Source: Aliivibrio fischeri (lineage in GTDB: Bacteria > Pseudomonadota > Gammaproteobacteria > Enterobacterales > Vibrionaceae). From it: 64,000 nt of DNA. Shown in pieces: positions 19,886 through 29,382 of this stretch. The stretch spans positions 930,001-994,000 of the forward strand of contig CP160630.1 in NCBI GenBank assembly GCA_038993745.2. The letters run 5' to 3'. The notes below the pieces were generated by a model that was not told the DNA's origin, searched no databases, and was given only the letters and a program-made list of their open reading frames with translations. Position numbers and translations under genes: made by a program. Numbering within the stretch: position 1 is the stretch's first letter; each line of letters starts with the position of its first letter.

Positions 19886-19917
19886 AAAAAAGGCGCTGTA
19901 TTAATACAAACGCCTTT
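19886..19917 (-). terminator. Terminator downstream of the glutaredoxin gene
   Basis: On the minus strand, AAAGGCG and CGCCTTT enclose a self-complementary TGTATTAATACA and are followed by six T. Confidence 0.75.
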
Positions 19918-19954
19918 GAGTTACCACTTTAGTATTAATGCAAGCTATTGGTAT

Positions 19955-20317
19955 TTAAGGATATTTACTTTCTAAAAATGACATTATGTCAGCAGACTCA
20001 TACATCCATTGTGTTTCACCATTTTCATTATCAATACGCAAGCATGGTACTTTTATTCTTCCACCTCCCGCTAACAAAGCGGCTCTGTGCTCTTCATTAT
20101 TTTTTGCATCTCGTAATTCAATGTTCAGTGATTGACGTTTAATCGTTCGACGTACTTTCACACAAAAAGGACACGCTTCAAATTGGTACAAAGAATACTT
20201 TGCTGTTTCTGCATCAATTTCAGTCTGTTTAGCAGGATCTCGCTTAACTCCTGAAGGAGAAAATACACAATCCAAACCTAAAATAACCTTACCAAGCACG
20301 AAACGAATGACTTTCAT
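19955..20317 (-). CDS. Glutaredoxin-like protein
   Basis: A 120-residue thiol-disulfide protein. A 40-residue N-terminal extension, possibly amphipathic (MKVIRFVLGKVILGLD), precedes a glutaredoxin domain with the active site CPFC (Cys49, Cys52) and the glutathione-binding KVPCLRID and YESADIMSFLE segments. GGAGAG upstream selects the ATG at 20317. It probably reduces glutathione-mixed disulfides. The extension could place it at the membrane, which is inference. Confidence 0.85.
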   Translation of the reverse strand: MKVIRFVLGKVILGLDCVFSPSGVKRDPAKQTEIDAETAKYSLYQFEACPFCVKVRRTIKRQSLNIELRDAKNNEEHRAALLAGGGRIKVPCLRIDNENGETQWMYESADIMSFLESKYP

Positions 20318-20435
20318 GTTTACTCTCCTAAATAATGCATCAATAGCTAACAACGTTGAGCAAATAGATGTTAACTAATGTGAAATATAATAATTATTGT
20401 TTTAAAGTTACTGGATTGTAACAGTTTTATTTATA

Positions 20436-20474
20436 TAAAAAAAAGCCTCAAAAGAAATCATCTTATGAGGCTTT
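20436..20474 (-). terminator. Terminator of putP
   Basis: On the minus strand, AAAGCCTCA and TGAGGCTTT form a stem followed by eight T, about 30 bases after the putP stop. Confidence 0.85.
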
Positions 20475-20502
20475 AGATTTATGATTATTAATGGGCTAGA
20501 AC

Positions 20503-21999
20503 TTATTCAAACTCAACAAGATTACGCTCAAATTCTTCATGCTGTTTTAGCACTGTATCTTCAGGCTTACCTGTTAATTTACTAACGACAATAATCGCAA
20601 TCGTTGCAAAGATAATTCCAGGGACAATCTCATAGACATCAAATAAACCGCCAGTTAATTGCTTCCAAACAACAATTGTTACACCACCAACGATAATGCC
20701 AGCAAGAGCGCCATTACGGTTCATTCCTTTCCAATAAAGGCTAAGTACAATCGCTGGACCAAACGCAGCACCAAAACCTGCCCATGCGTAAGATACGAGA
20801 CCAAGAACAGAACTATCAGGATTCATTGCTAATAATAGAGCGATAACAGACAAAGCAACGACAGCGAAACGACCCACATTAACGATCTCTTTGCTTGTTG
20901 CGTCTTTCTTAACCAGTTGCTTATATAAATCTTCTGATAACGCCGAAGAAGATACAAGTAATTGCGAATCCGCAGTACTCATTATTGCCGCTAAAATTGC
21001 AGCTAATAAAATACCAGCAACAACCGGATGGAAAATGGCATTTACTAACAGCATAAATACTTTTTCACCATCAATCGTCTCACCAGGCATAGAACCTGTT
21101 ACATATAGTAAACCAACAAGACCAACAAGTACGGCACCAAACATGGATAGAGCGGTCCATGCAACGGCAATACGACGCGCTGTCGTTAAATCTTTATTTG
21201 TACGAGATGCTTGGAAACGAGCCAAAATATGTGGTTGTCCAAAGTAACCAAGTCCCCATGCCACTAATGAAATGATTGCAATCGCACTTAGTGGTTTGCC
21301 ATCCATTCCTGTCCATAAAGTCATTAACTCAGGGTTAATTGCGACAAGCTCTGAACTCAATTGTCCAAAACCACCTTGCATAGCTGCAATGGGTACAATC
21401 ATCAACGCAGCAGACATTAAAAGACCTTGAACAAGATCAGTCCATGCAACGGCTAAAAATCCACCGAATAAGGTATATGAGACGACACATAATGTTCCAA
21501 TTACCACTGCCACTTTGTAATCTAAACCAAATACAGTCTCAAATAACTTACCACCAGCAACCAAACCAGAACTCGTATAGAAAAGGAAGAAAAGTAAAAT
21601 GAATAGAGCTGAAATGGTTTGAATGAGTTTCGATTTGTCATTAAAACGGCGAGACAGAAATTCAGGAAGAGTTAATGAGTCATCCGTTGTCATGCTATAG
21701 GTTCTTAAGCGTTTCGCACAAATTAACCAGTTTAGCCATGTACCAACAAGTAAACCACCAGCAAGCCACAACGACTCTAAACCTGCTGCATAAGCGTAAC
21801 CAGGTAAACCAAGCAGTAACCAACCACTCATATCTGACGCACCTGCAGATAATGCTGCTGGCCATGGACCTAATGTTCGTCCACCCAAAAAGTAATCTGA
21901 TGAGCTGCTCGTTCGTTTATATGCATATACCCCAATCGCTAACATCATTATCAAGTAAGCGATAAAAGTGCCTGTAATGGCAAAGTTATTTTCAATCAT
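20503..21999 (-). CDS. putP: Sodium/proline symporter
   Basis: A 498-residue inner-membrane symporter of the SSS family, close to the usual 502 of E. coli PutP. It has about 13 helices. Characteristic segments are SSSDYFLGGRTLGPWPAALS, GASDMSGWLLLGLPGYAYAA and YFGQPHILARFQASR, with the sodium-binding ILAAIMSTADSQLLVSSSAL region. It imports proline for the PutA pathway encoded upstream on the same strand. The roughly 110-base gap to the preceding gene holds no clear terminator, so putP may be cotranscribed with putA. Confidence 0.95.
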   Translation of the reverse strand: MIENNFAITGTFIAYLIMMLAIGVYAYKRTSSSSDYFLGGRTLGPWPAALSAGASDMSGWLLLGLPGYAYAAGLESLWLAGGLLVGTWLNWLICAKRLRTYSMTTDDSLTLPEFLSRRFNDKSKLIQTISALFILLFFLFYTSSGLVAGGKLFETVFGLDYKVAVVIGTLCVVSYTLFGGFLAVAWTDLVQGLLMSAALMIVPIAAMQGGFGQLSSELVAINPELMTLWTGMDGKPLSAIAIISLVAWGLGYFGQPHILARFQASRTNKDLTTARRIAVAWTALSMFGAVLVGLVGLLYVTGSMPGETIDGEKVFMLLVNAIFHPVVAGILLAAILAAIMSTADSQLLVSSSALSEDLYKQLVKKDATSKEIVNVGRFAVVALSVIALLLAMNPDSSVLGLVSYAWAGFGAAFGPAIVLSLYWKGMNRNGALAGIIVGGVTIVVWKQLTGGLFDVYEIVPGIIFATIAIIVVSKLTGKPEDTVLKQHEEFERNLVEFE

Positions 22000-22108
22000 T
22001 TTATTTCCTTTATGTTATTGGCAGTAATTAACGTCACTCTTGCTATGTTGAGCTTTGCTCTATAGTTATGGCGCAAAAATGACGATGTAATATTCATTCA
22101 ATTGAATA

Positions 22109-22816
22109 TCAGTGGTTACCACCTCCAAGTTCCAGCAGCGTAGCGTTACCACCTACCGCTGTAACATTAATTGTTCGGGTGCGCTCAGTAATAAAGCGTA
22201 GAACAAAATGAGGATCAGTAATTGTCGTTAAACCTTCTTGATCCGTTTCTGCGATCAATTGCGCTAATAATCCATCTCTTTGTGCTAATTGTTGATTCAA
22301 TTCAATTGCTTTTTGAATACCTCCAACAAAACAGACACCAGCTAATCGCTCATCATTTATGTCTACTGCTTCTCTATCCACTTGTTGAACGGTAAATTCA
22401 GGAACATTCACCTCATGCAAACTATTAACAATGACAGAAGCCACTTCAGAGTCTTCACCCGAAAGGGCGACAATAATAGCGTTTCCGGCTACTAATGCTG
22501 CAGTTATTTGACCAATTAATGCAACAACCGATGCTTTTTTATCCGATGTGATGTAAAAAACACCTCTTGGAGCGGTATAAAGTTCATTACTTTCACCTGT
22601 AGGTCCGGGCATTAACTCAACGTCAGTGATAAGTTGTTGCGCTCGCTGACATTGATATCGAACCATTTTAGCCGCAAGTACACCAAAATGTGGATTCTCA
22701 GCTAACTGATTGGCCCAAGTAAGTAATTTTTCAATTCGAAGTGATGCTGACTCAGATTGCCACTCAGCCAATCCTTGAGAAAGCACCGAATCAATGATTT
22801 GTGTCATTTTAGTCAT
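22109..22816 (-). CDS. Stand-alone PutA C-terminal-domain-like protein (ALDH-superfamily fragment)
   Basis: A 235-residue protein that resembles the C-terminal accessory domain of long PutA proteins rather than a whole enzyme. It has PGPTGESNELYTAPRGVFYI and ALIGQITAALVAGNAIIVAL, which copy the Rossmann-like part of aldehyde dehydrogenase. It ends with TAVGGNATLLELGGGNH, close to the C-terminal signature of long PutA. It has no catalytic cysteine of an aldehyde dehydrogenase. AAAGGAGAATTCC gives it its own strong ribosome site, and its ATG lies 14 bases beyond the putA stop. It probably assembles with PutA, for instance to cap the P5C channel; this is inference. Vibrio genomes often label it P5C dehydrogenase. 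Confidence 0.75.
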   Translation of the reverse strand: MTKMTQIIDSVLSQGLAEWQSESASLRIEKLLTWANQLAENPHFGVLAAKMVRYQCQRAQQLITDVELMPGPTGESNELYTAPRGVFYITSDKKASVVALIGQITAALVAGNAIIVALSGEDSEVASVIVNSLHEVNVPEFTVQQVDREAVDINDERLAGVCFVGGIQKAIELNQQLAQRDGLLAQLIAETDQEGLTTITDPHFVLRFITERTRTINVTAVGGNATLLELGGGNH

Positions 22817-22830
22817 GGAATTCTCCTTTC

Positions 22831-25800
22831 TCATTTTAAAGTCGTTGTAATTGCTTTTGTATAACGCATTAGATAACGAGGTCCACCAGCTTTAGGTCCA
22901 GTTCCGATAACCCTTGCCGCCAAACGGTTGAACACCAACGACGGCACCAACTTGATCACGATTGATATAGCAGTTACCCACTTTGATGTTTTTCTCTATC
23001 CGCGTGTATGTCACTTCATTACGGCTGTGAATCCCCATGGTTAATCCAAATCCGGTCGAATTAATCTCAGAAATGACCTTATCTATATCGCTGGCTTTGA
23101 AACGAACAATATGAAGAATCGGACCAAATTGTTCATTTTCTAATTGTTTAATTGATTCAATTTCAAACGCACTTGGTGGAACAAAATCTCCCTTTTCAGA
23201 CCAATTAGGTAGTTCAGCTTGTGCAACCAATACACCTTCTTTTGTCATTCTTTCAATGTGCGCCATCAATTTATCTTTCGCACGCACATCAATAACTGGC
23301 CCAACATCAGTACAGTGTAACTCAGGCAATCCGACACTTAGCTCAGCCATTGCCCTTTAATAAGATTGATAATTCTATCGGCAATATCTTGCTGAACAAA
23401 CAACACACGTAAAGCTGAACAACGCTGACCGGCAGAAGCAAACGCTGAACGCATTACATCACGTACCACCTGTTCAGGTAATGCGGTACTGTCTACTATC
23501 ATGGCATTTTGGCCACCCGTTTCAGCAATAAAAGGCACAGGAGAAACCCCTTCTCCCTCAATTGAACGGTTCGCTAATGTGCGATTGATAAGTTGTGCAG
23601 TTTCAGTTGAACCTGTAAAAGCAACGCCAGCCACACGATGATCAGAGGTCAATGGAGCACCGACAGTTTTCCCATCACCCGGTAATAAATGTACCGCTTG
23701 CGGAGCTATTCCCGTCTCTAACAACAATTCAATAGCTCGAACTGCAATCAATGACGTTTGTTCTGCTGGCTTAGCTATAACCGTATTACCAGCAACTAAT
23801 GCTGCCGTTACTTGACCTAAGAAAATGGCAAGAGGGAAATTCCAAGGACTAATACAAACAAAAACACCTCGCCTTGGCGTTCAATTTGGCGAGAAATATC
23901 ATCAAAACCGACGATGGTTTCTGCCGCTGTAAAATTCAATTTAGCTTGAACAGCATAATAACGGCAAAAATCCACCGCCTCACGCACTTCATCGATACTA
24001 TCATGAATCGTTTTTCCTGCTTCTTTATGACATAAAGCGACAAGTTCAGGCATGTTCATCTCTAACTTATCTGCTAGAGCTTCCAGGTAATCAGCTCGCT
24101 CTGCCACTGGGGTTTGCTGCCAAATAGGAAAGTAATCATGAGCAATATCTAACGCATTGGATACTTGCTCTTGTGAACTCCAGACCAATGAGCCAACGTC
24201 ATTTCCACGATCATAAGGAGAATTAATAACATGAAGTGCAGAACCATGTTCCTTGATCATGCTTTCGTAATCTCGGATGTTGCTCACGATTGGACCACCT
24301 TGCCAATACGTTTTCATTTGTTCTTTTACTTGACGTTCAAATGGATGGGCTTCACTTTCAACATCTAAGTTAATGCTGTATGAATTTTTACGATCAGAGA
24401 AAATGTATGGCGGTAGTGGAATTAATTGATTCTCTAATGATGGACACGCTAATAAAGAATCAACAGGGTGAACCGTTAAGCTTTCAATCGGACAATTCGC
24501 ATCAACCAAACGATGAACAAAAGAGCTGTTAGCTCCATTCTCTAATAAACGTCTTACGAGGTATGGCAGTAAATCTTTATGACTTCCTACTGGTGCATAA
24601 ATACGAACACTGCGGTTAAACATATCCATAGCGTGTTCATAAAGTGCATCTCCCATACCATGCAGCCGTTGAAATTCGAATTCATCATGTGTTGCCATAG
24701 AGGCAATAGCGGCAACCGTGTGTGCATTATGACTAGCAAACTGTGGAAAAATCTTACCTTTTACATGCTCGCTTAATAAGTAACGAGCGCAAGCTAAATA
24801 AGATACGTCAGTGGCCTCTTTACGAGTAAAGACAGGATATCGTGCAAATCCAAACTGTTGAGATAATTTTAATTCCGTATCCCAATAGGCACCTTTTACT
24901 AACCTAAGTGGAATAAGGTCTCCTTGTTCTTTTGATAACGCCGTTAACCATACTAAAACCGGCAACGCTCGTTTCGAATAAGCTTGAACAACCAGTCCGA
25001 ACTTTCCCCACCCTTTTACTATGTCGCTACGATATAACTTTTCAAAAAGCTCAAGAGATAACTCTAAACGATCCATTTCTTCTGCATCGATAGTAATACC
25101 TACATCCAATTCTCGTGCACGTTCTAATAATTGCAGCACAGATTGGTACATCTCATTCATGACTCGTTCTTTATTTGCAACTTCATAACGAGGGTGCAAT
25201 GCTGACAATTTGATTGAAACCGTTGGCTCAGGGGAATTCGCAATACTTGCAGCACGGCCAACGCTTTCAATAGCCATGATGTAATCTTTAAAATACTTAT
25301 GAGCATCCGTTTGCGTTAATGCCGCTTCACCTAGCATATCGAAAGAATAGGTATACCCTTTCTCTCGCATTGATAACCCTTTTTTCTGAGCTTCTTCTAT
25401 GGTTCGCCCAAGCACAAACTGATGCCCCATTATTTTCATGGCTTGATTCATTGCTTGACGGATCACAGGCTCTGAAAATTTATTAACGAGTCTACTCAAG
25501 GCATTAGATGGAGAACCATCAGCTTTGACATCCATAGATACAACTTTACCCGTTAAAAGAAGCCCCCATGTAGAAGCATTAACAAAAGTAGAATCTGAGT
25601 TTTTTAAATGAGACTTCCAATCTGCAACACTCAATTTATCTCGAATTAATGCATCCGCTGTTTCAGCATCAGGAATACGCATTAGCGCCTCAGCAAGACA
25701 CATTAATAATATTCCTTCCTTAGTATCTAAACTGTACTCGAGCAAAAGTGCATCTATCATTTGCACCGCTTTTTTGTCATCACGAACACGCTGTATCAGT

Positions 25801-25976
25801 ATCGCTGCGTGCTTTTCCATCATAACGGCTTCACGGTCTGTTGGTTTAGCTAATGGTAATAGCTGGTGCAGCCATTTGGCTTCATCAACCATGTAGAGAG
25901 GAGAAATAGCAGACCATAATGATTCTAACGGTTGCTCAATTATAGATGAGGACAATACTTCTTTCGCTTGAAACAT
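22831..25976 (-). pseudogene. putA: Bifunctional proline dehydrogenase / P5C dehydrogenase, four frameshifts
   Basis: PutA oxidises proline to glutamate with FAD (proline dehydrogenase) and NAD (P5C dehydrogenase). Restoring four bases gives 1049 residues. The PRODH barrel includes IRLVKGAYWDTELKLSQQFG-type sequence (read as RLVKGAYWDTELK) and RLHGMGDALYEH. The dehydrogenase half includes GVAFTGSTETAQLINR, FIAETGGQNAMIVDSTALPE and the cysteine of SAGQRCSALR. Missing bases: CC at 23872-23873, CCC at 23353-23355, a G at 22916, CC at 22904-22905; the last two lie within 13 bases. No ribbon-helix-helix domain is present at the N-terminus, so it should not self-repress as E. coli PutA does. AGAGGAAACAGGT favours the ATG at 25976 over 26003. 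Confidence 0.92.
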
Positions 25977-26162
25977 ACCTGTTTCCTCTTGTTTATCTGA
26001 CATGATTAACTATAAAGACAGAGCCTCATAGTTAAGCTAGTTATTATTAGAGTTTATTGCGAAAGATTCTATTTTCTATTTAATCTGAATACTTGTCAAA
26101 ACCTCCGATTTAATTGTTAAATCATCCATACGGTTACAAAATGAGAACAAAAGCGGTAATTT

Positions 26163-26945
26163 TTAATTACGAATAAAGTTCATATTACGATAGTGACTGG
26201 GAGAATCTCCCACTTTTTTCATAAAAGCATGGCTAAAAGCACTTTGATTAGCAAAACCAGCTTGTTGTGCAATTTCGCCTACAGTAAGGGTACTTTCTCT
26301 TAATAATTTCTTTGAGTACTCAATACGCTTTGTAACGATATACTGATGTGGGGTTAAACCAAATTCTTGCTTAAAAATGGCATAAAATTGACTCTCCCCT
26401 AAAAAAACAGTGCTTGCTAACTGTGCAATTGTGATCTTAGTTCCGAGATGTAGTGTTATAAAATTGTCGATCACATCTGGATTTAAACGTTTTATTTTTT
26501 TTGCTGAATTTTCATCAATTAAATGACGCTCTAACAGGGAAATTATCGTGTTACTGCATGTTCTGCTTAGTAAATGATCGTCAATATTTGATTGTATTTC
26601 ACACACCAATAATTGGATTAAGTGCTGAATTTGACTATCAAGCTGATAATAACCCATTTTACAAAACAATTTTTTAACTCTTGATGCTAATTCATCATCA
26701 GTAAAAAACTGAGGAAAATTAAGGACTAATATTTCTGATTGATACAAACTTAAAAAAGCATGCTCTTGATTCGCCGGAATAACGGCCACTTTACCAGCAT
26801 AAATAACACTTAAATTATTATTTATTTCAAACTCAGCTTGCCCTTTCAAACCTATCACTAATTGATGATAGTGATGAGAATGCAGTTCTCTTTCTTCCGG
26901 CAACATTATGATTTGAGTTGGTGAAATCCAGTCAATTTCCATCAT
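26163..26945 (-). CDS. AraC family transcriptional regulator, probable put regulator
   Basis: A 260-residue regulator. The N-terminal cupin-like sensor has ELHSHHYHQLVIGLKGQAEF and VIPANQEHAF. Two helix-turn-helix motifs at the C-terminus include TIAQLASTVFLGESQFYAIF and VGEIAQQAGFANQSAFSHAF. It lies just upstream of putA on the same strand, with about 190 bases between. Because PutA here lacks its own DNA-binding domain, this protein is the likely proline-responsive activator, as in other gammaproteobacteria where AraC-type factors control put genes. Several clustered starts exist (TTG 26948, ATG 26945, ATG 26942). Confidence 0.82.
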   Translation of the reverse strand: MMEIDWISPTQIIMLPEERELHSHHYHQLVIGLKGQAEFEINNNLSVIYAGKVAVIPANQEHAFLSLYQSEILVLNFPQFFTDDELASRVKKLFCKMGYYQLDSQIQHLIQLLVCEIQSNIDDHLLSRTCSNTIISLLERHLIDENSAKKIKRLNPDVIDNFITLHLGTKITIAQLASTVFLGESQFYAIFKQEFGLTPHQYIVTKRIEYSKKLLRESTLTVGEIAQQAGFANQSAFSHAFMKKVGDSPSHYRNMNFIRN

Positions 26946-27405
26946 CAATCCATTTAACTCATCTAATCTGATTTAAATTCAGTTTAACCAAGATCATAAA
27001 AACAATCTATCTATAACCACTACATGAAAGCATGATCATGATTAAACATTTTACTGCCAATGTATTTCCTATTTATAAATGACGGACATTTCAGTACAAC
27101 AAATAATCAAAGCTCTTTAATTACAAATAGTTACAATTAAATATCAAAACTAAGAATATATCGTCTCATTAATTAACTTGATCATGCTTTCATACTATCG
27201 AAACAATGATCAAGGTTAACAGATTAGATTATATAAATTACATACTATTTTGGTATAAATTTTGCTTAATACTTAATGTTAAATCTATGAATAACAGATA
27301 CTCATCTGCATAGATCATTTGCTACATGAAAAGTGAAATATGTAGATCAGTATCAGAATACGTGAACGAAATTTATTTATGTCTAATATTAAAAGCAGAA
27401 GAATT
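26946..27405. other. Intergenic region with long inverted repeat
   Basis: About 460 bases between the divergent AraC regulator and the PEGA/FGE-like gene. It is AT-rich and holds a perfect 15-base inverted repeat (listed separately). A related string, ctacatgaaaagtg, recurs near 27322. I see no further gene. Confidence 0.6.
27024..27193. repeat. Perfect 15-bp inverted repeat, arms 140 bp apart
   Basis: ATGAAAGCATGATCA at 27024-27038 is the exact reverse complement of TGATCATGCTTTCAT at 27179-27193. It may be a pair of operators or a looping structure controlling one or both divergent genes. Seen directly; function unknown. Confidence 0.7.
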
Positions 27406-29253
27406 ATGAATCGTAAAGGACTACCCGCACTAGCTTTAATCTTGTCACCAGCGCTCTTTACGCCAGTTGCGCTTGCCAATACTGAAACACAAATAACAGC
27501 TCCAGCTGCTGATTCAGTCGCGTCTATTGATGCGAAGCTTGATCATAAACGCAGTGAAGTTAAACAACTTGAAGGAACTGTTAGAAATGACCAAAATCGA
27601 CTACGTGATTTACGTAATCAAAGTGATTCTTTAGACAAAAAAGCAGAACAATTAGATGCGAAACGTAAGTTAGCTCAGCGTAACTTAGATGAGCAATACA
27701 ACCGCATGATTGATGACCCTGATCTTGATATCACTCCTTTCCAAAAACAATACCAAGACTCGTGGAAAGAAGTAAAAGAAAATCAGATTGCTAAACTTGC
27801 TATTCAACAAGATATTCAAGAACAAACTCGTGTTCTAAAAAGCAATAATGCTAAAAAACAGCGTGCATTAGACGAACTGGAAATTCTTGGAGAATCACGC
27901 CAAGAAGCTCGAGTTCTTCGTTTACAAGAAGAACTCGCAGCACAAGATAGTTTAGATGTTATTCATACCATTACATGTAAAATGTCGATGACCCTTGAAG
28001 CATGTGCAAGCCAAGGTAAAACATTGAGCATGCAAAAAGCGGTAAATAACTTCCAACAACAACTCATCAATGGTTTTACTGAAACAGATATCGTAAAACA
28101 ACACGTTGATAGTGTATCGTTAAATATTCACGTATTAGATAGCGCTATTATTGATAGTGGTTTCAATGGTAGTAACCGTTACACAACTAAGCTTCAAGCT
28201 TCTTTACGTGCTCGTCCTAACTCTACTGCTGCTTGTCAACTTCTTGGACTTGAAAACCGTTACTGTATTGAGCAATCAAACTCTTCTTCTTTGAACGATA
28301 AAATCAAAAAAGAGAAAAAATGGGTAGGTATTACTATTCGTTCAAATCGTCATGAAGATAACGTAACAGTAAATGGCGTTAATTACGGTAGTACACCAGT
28401 AGACGTTATGCTTCCAGCTGGTCAACATCAGATCACTGTTGAGAAGTCAGGTTTCGAACCTTACCGTCGCCAAATGTCATTAACTAAAGACATTACTGTA
28501 TGGGCTGATCTTAAAGAGCAAGAAAACCGTCCAAAACCAGGTAAAAAGTTTTCTGACCGATTAAGTAACAACCAACTAGCTCCTCAAATGGTAGTTATTG
28601 GCTCTGGTAATTTCCACATCGGTAAAAATGCAACTAAGAATGTAACGATTTCTAAGGCTTATTCTATTGGTGCAACACCTGTTACCGTAAATCAATTTAA
28701 TGCATTTGTTGCTAGCACAGGTTATATCACTGAAGCTGAAAAAGGCGCAGGTTGTAATGCTATCAATGGCGGCGAAACCAAACGTCACCAAAACCAAAAC
28801 TGGCGTAAACCGGGTTTTGAGCAATCTAAAAACGCACCTGCAGTTTGTATTTCTAAAAATGATGCTGAAACCTACGCTCAATGGTTAACAAAACAGACTG
28901 GCTTCAAGTACGCACTTCCAACAGAAGCACAGTGGGAAATTGCAGCTCGTGCGGGTAGCAAAGATGCATACTGGTGGGGTGACGATATTGGTTCTGGTAA
29001 TGCAAACACAGGTTGGGGCGGCTCAACGTGGGCTAACAAGTCAACATCTCCTGTAGGCAGCTTTGGTGCAAACCCTTATGGTGTTTACGATACGGCAGGT
29101 AACGTATGGGAATGGACAAATGCTAAATCAGGTATCGTTCGTGGTGGCGCATGGAGCTTTGCACCAACAAAAGCAAAAGCTTATGAATCACTAGAGTTGA
29201 ACCCATCAACCAGTGCTAACTACACCGGTTTCCGAGTGGTTCGCGAGTTATAA
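27406..29253 (+). CDS. Exported coiled-coil / PEGA / formylglycine-generating-enzyme-like protein
   Basis: A 615-residue exported protein. From the ATG at 27406 it has a signal peptide (MNRKGLPALALILSPALF, cleaved near VALA-NTE). A long coiled coil follows (about residues 40-180), then a cysteine-containing region, then a PEGA domain (about 300-370, with VNGVNYGSTPVDVMLPAG). Last comes a SUMF1/EgtB/PvdO-type domain (about 385-615, with LPTEAQWEIAARAG, WEWTNA, RGGAWSF and GFRVVREL). The pair of catalytic cysteines of true formylglycine-generating enzymes is absent near RGGAWS, so canonical activity is unlikely. It could be a carbohydrate-binding or peptidoglycan-linked modifier. It is monocistronic with a strong terminator. 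Confidence 0.85.
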   Translation: MNRKGLPALALILSPALFTPVALANTETQITAPAADSVASIDAKLDHKRSEVKQLEGTVRNDQNRLRDLRNQSDSLDKKAEQLDAKRKLAQRNLDEQYNRMIDDPDLDITPFQKQYQDSWKEVKENQIAKLAIQQDIQEQTRVLKSNNAKKQRALDELEILGESRQEARVLRLQEELAAQDSLDVIHTITCKMSMTLEACASQGKTLSMQKAVNNFQQQLINGFTETDIVKQHVDSVSLNIHVLDSAIIDSGFNGSNRYTTKLQASLRARPNSTAACQLLGLENRYCIEQSNSSSLNDKIKKEKKWVGITIRSNRHEDNVTVNGVNYGSTPVDVMLPAGQHQITVEKSGFEPYRRQMSLTKDITVWADLKEQENRPKPGKKFSDRLSNNQLAPQMVVIGSGNFHIGKNATKNVTISKAYSIGATPVTVNQFNAFVASTGYITEAEKGAGCNAINGGETKRHQNQNWRKPGFEQSKNAPAVCISKNDAETYAQWLTKQTGFKYALPTEAQWEIAARAGSKDAYWWGDDIGSGNANTGWGGSTWANKSTSPVGSFGANPYGVYDTAGNVWEWTNAKSGIVRGGAWSFAPTKAKAYESLELNPSTSANYTGFRVVREL

Positions 29254-29275
29254 TCTTACTCGATCCATAAATAAC

Positions 29276-29310
29276 AAAGCCGCTGAATAGTCATGTTCAG
29301 CGGCTTTTTT
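29276..29310 (+). terminator. Terminator of the PEGA/FGE-like gene
   Basis: AAAGCCGCTGAA, eight-base loop, TTCAGCGGCTTTTTT. It is strong and lies between convergent genes. Confidence 0.88.
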
Positions 29311-29382
29311 ATTAACCGATAGATAGTGTTAAATTTAAATGAATGATCTCATATATCATTGTATGTATATGATTATTAATGT

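Noticed and set aside
20891..21247. 118-residue plus-strand frame within putP
   Set aside because: Antisense to a confident symporter gene; its composition follows the complementary codons and no ribosome site is present.
23338..23751. Separate aldehyde-dehydrogenase gene within putA
   Set aside because: It is only a middle piece of PutA cut out by two one-base deletions; its ends continue smoothly into the neighbouring frames.
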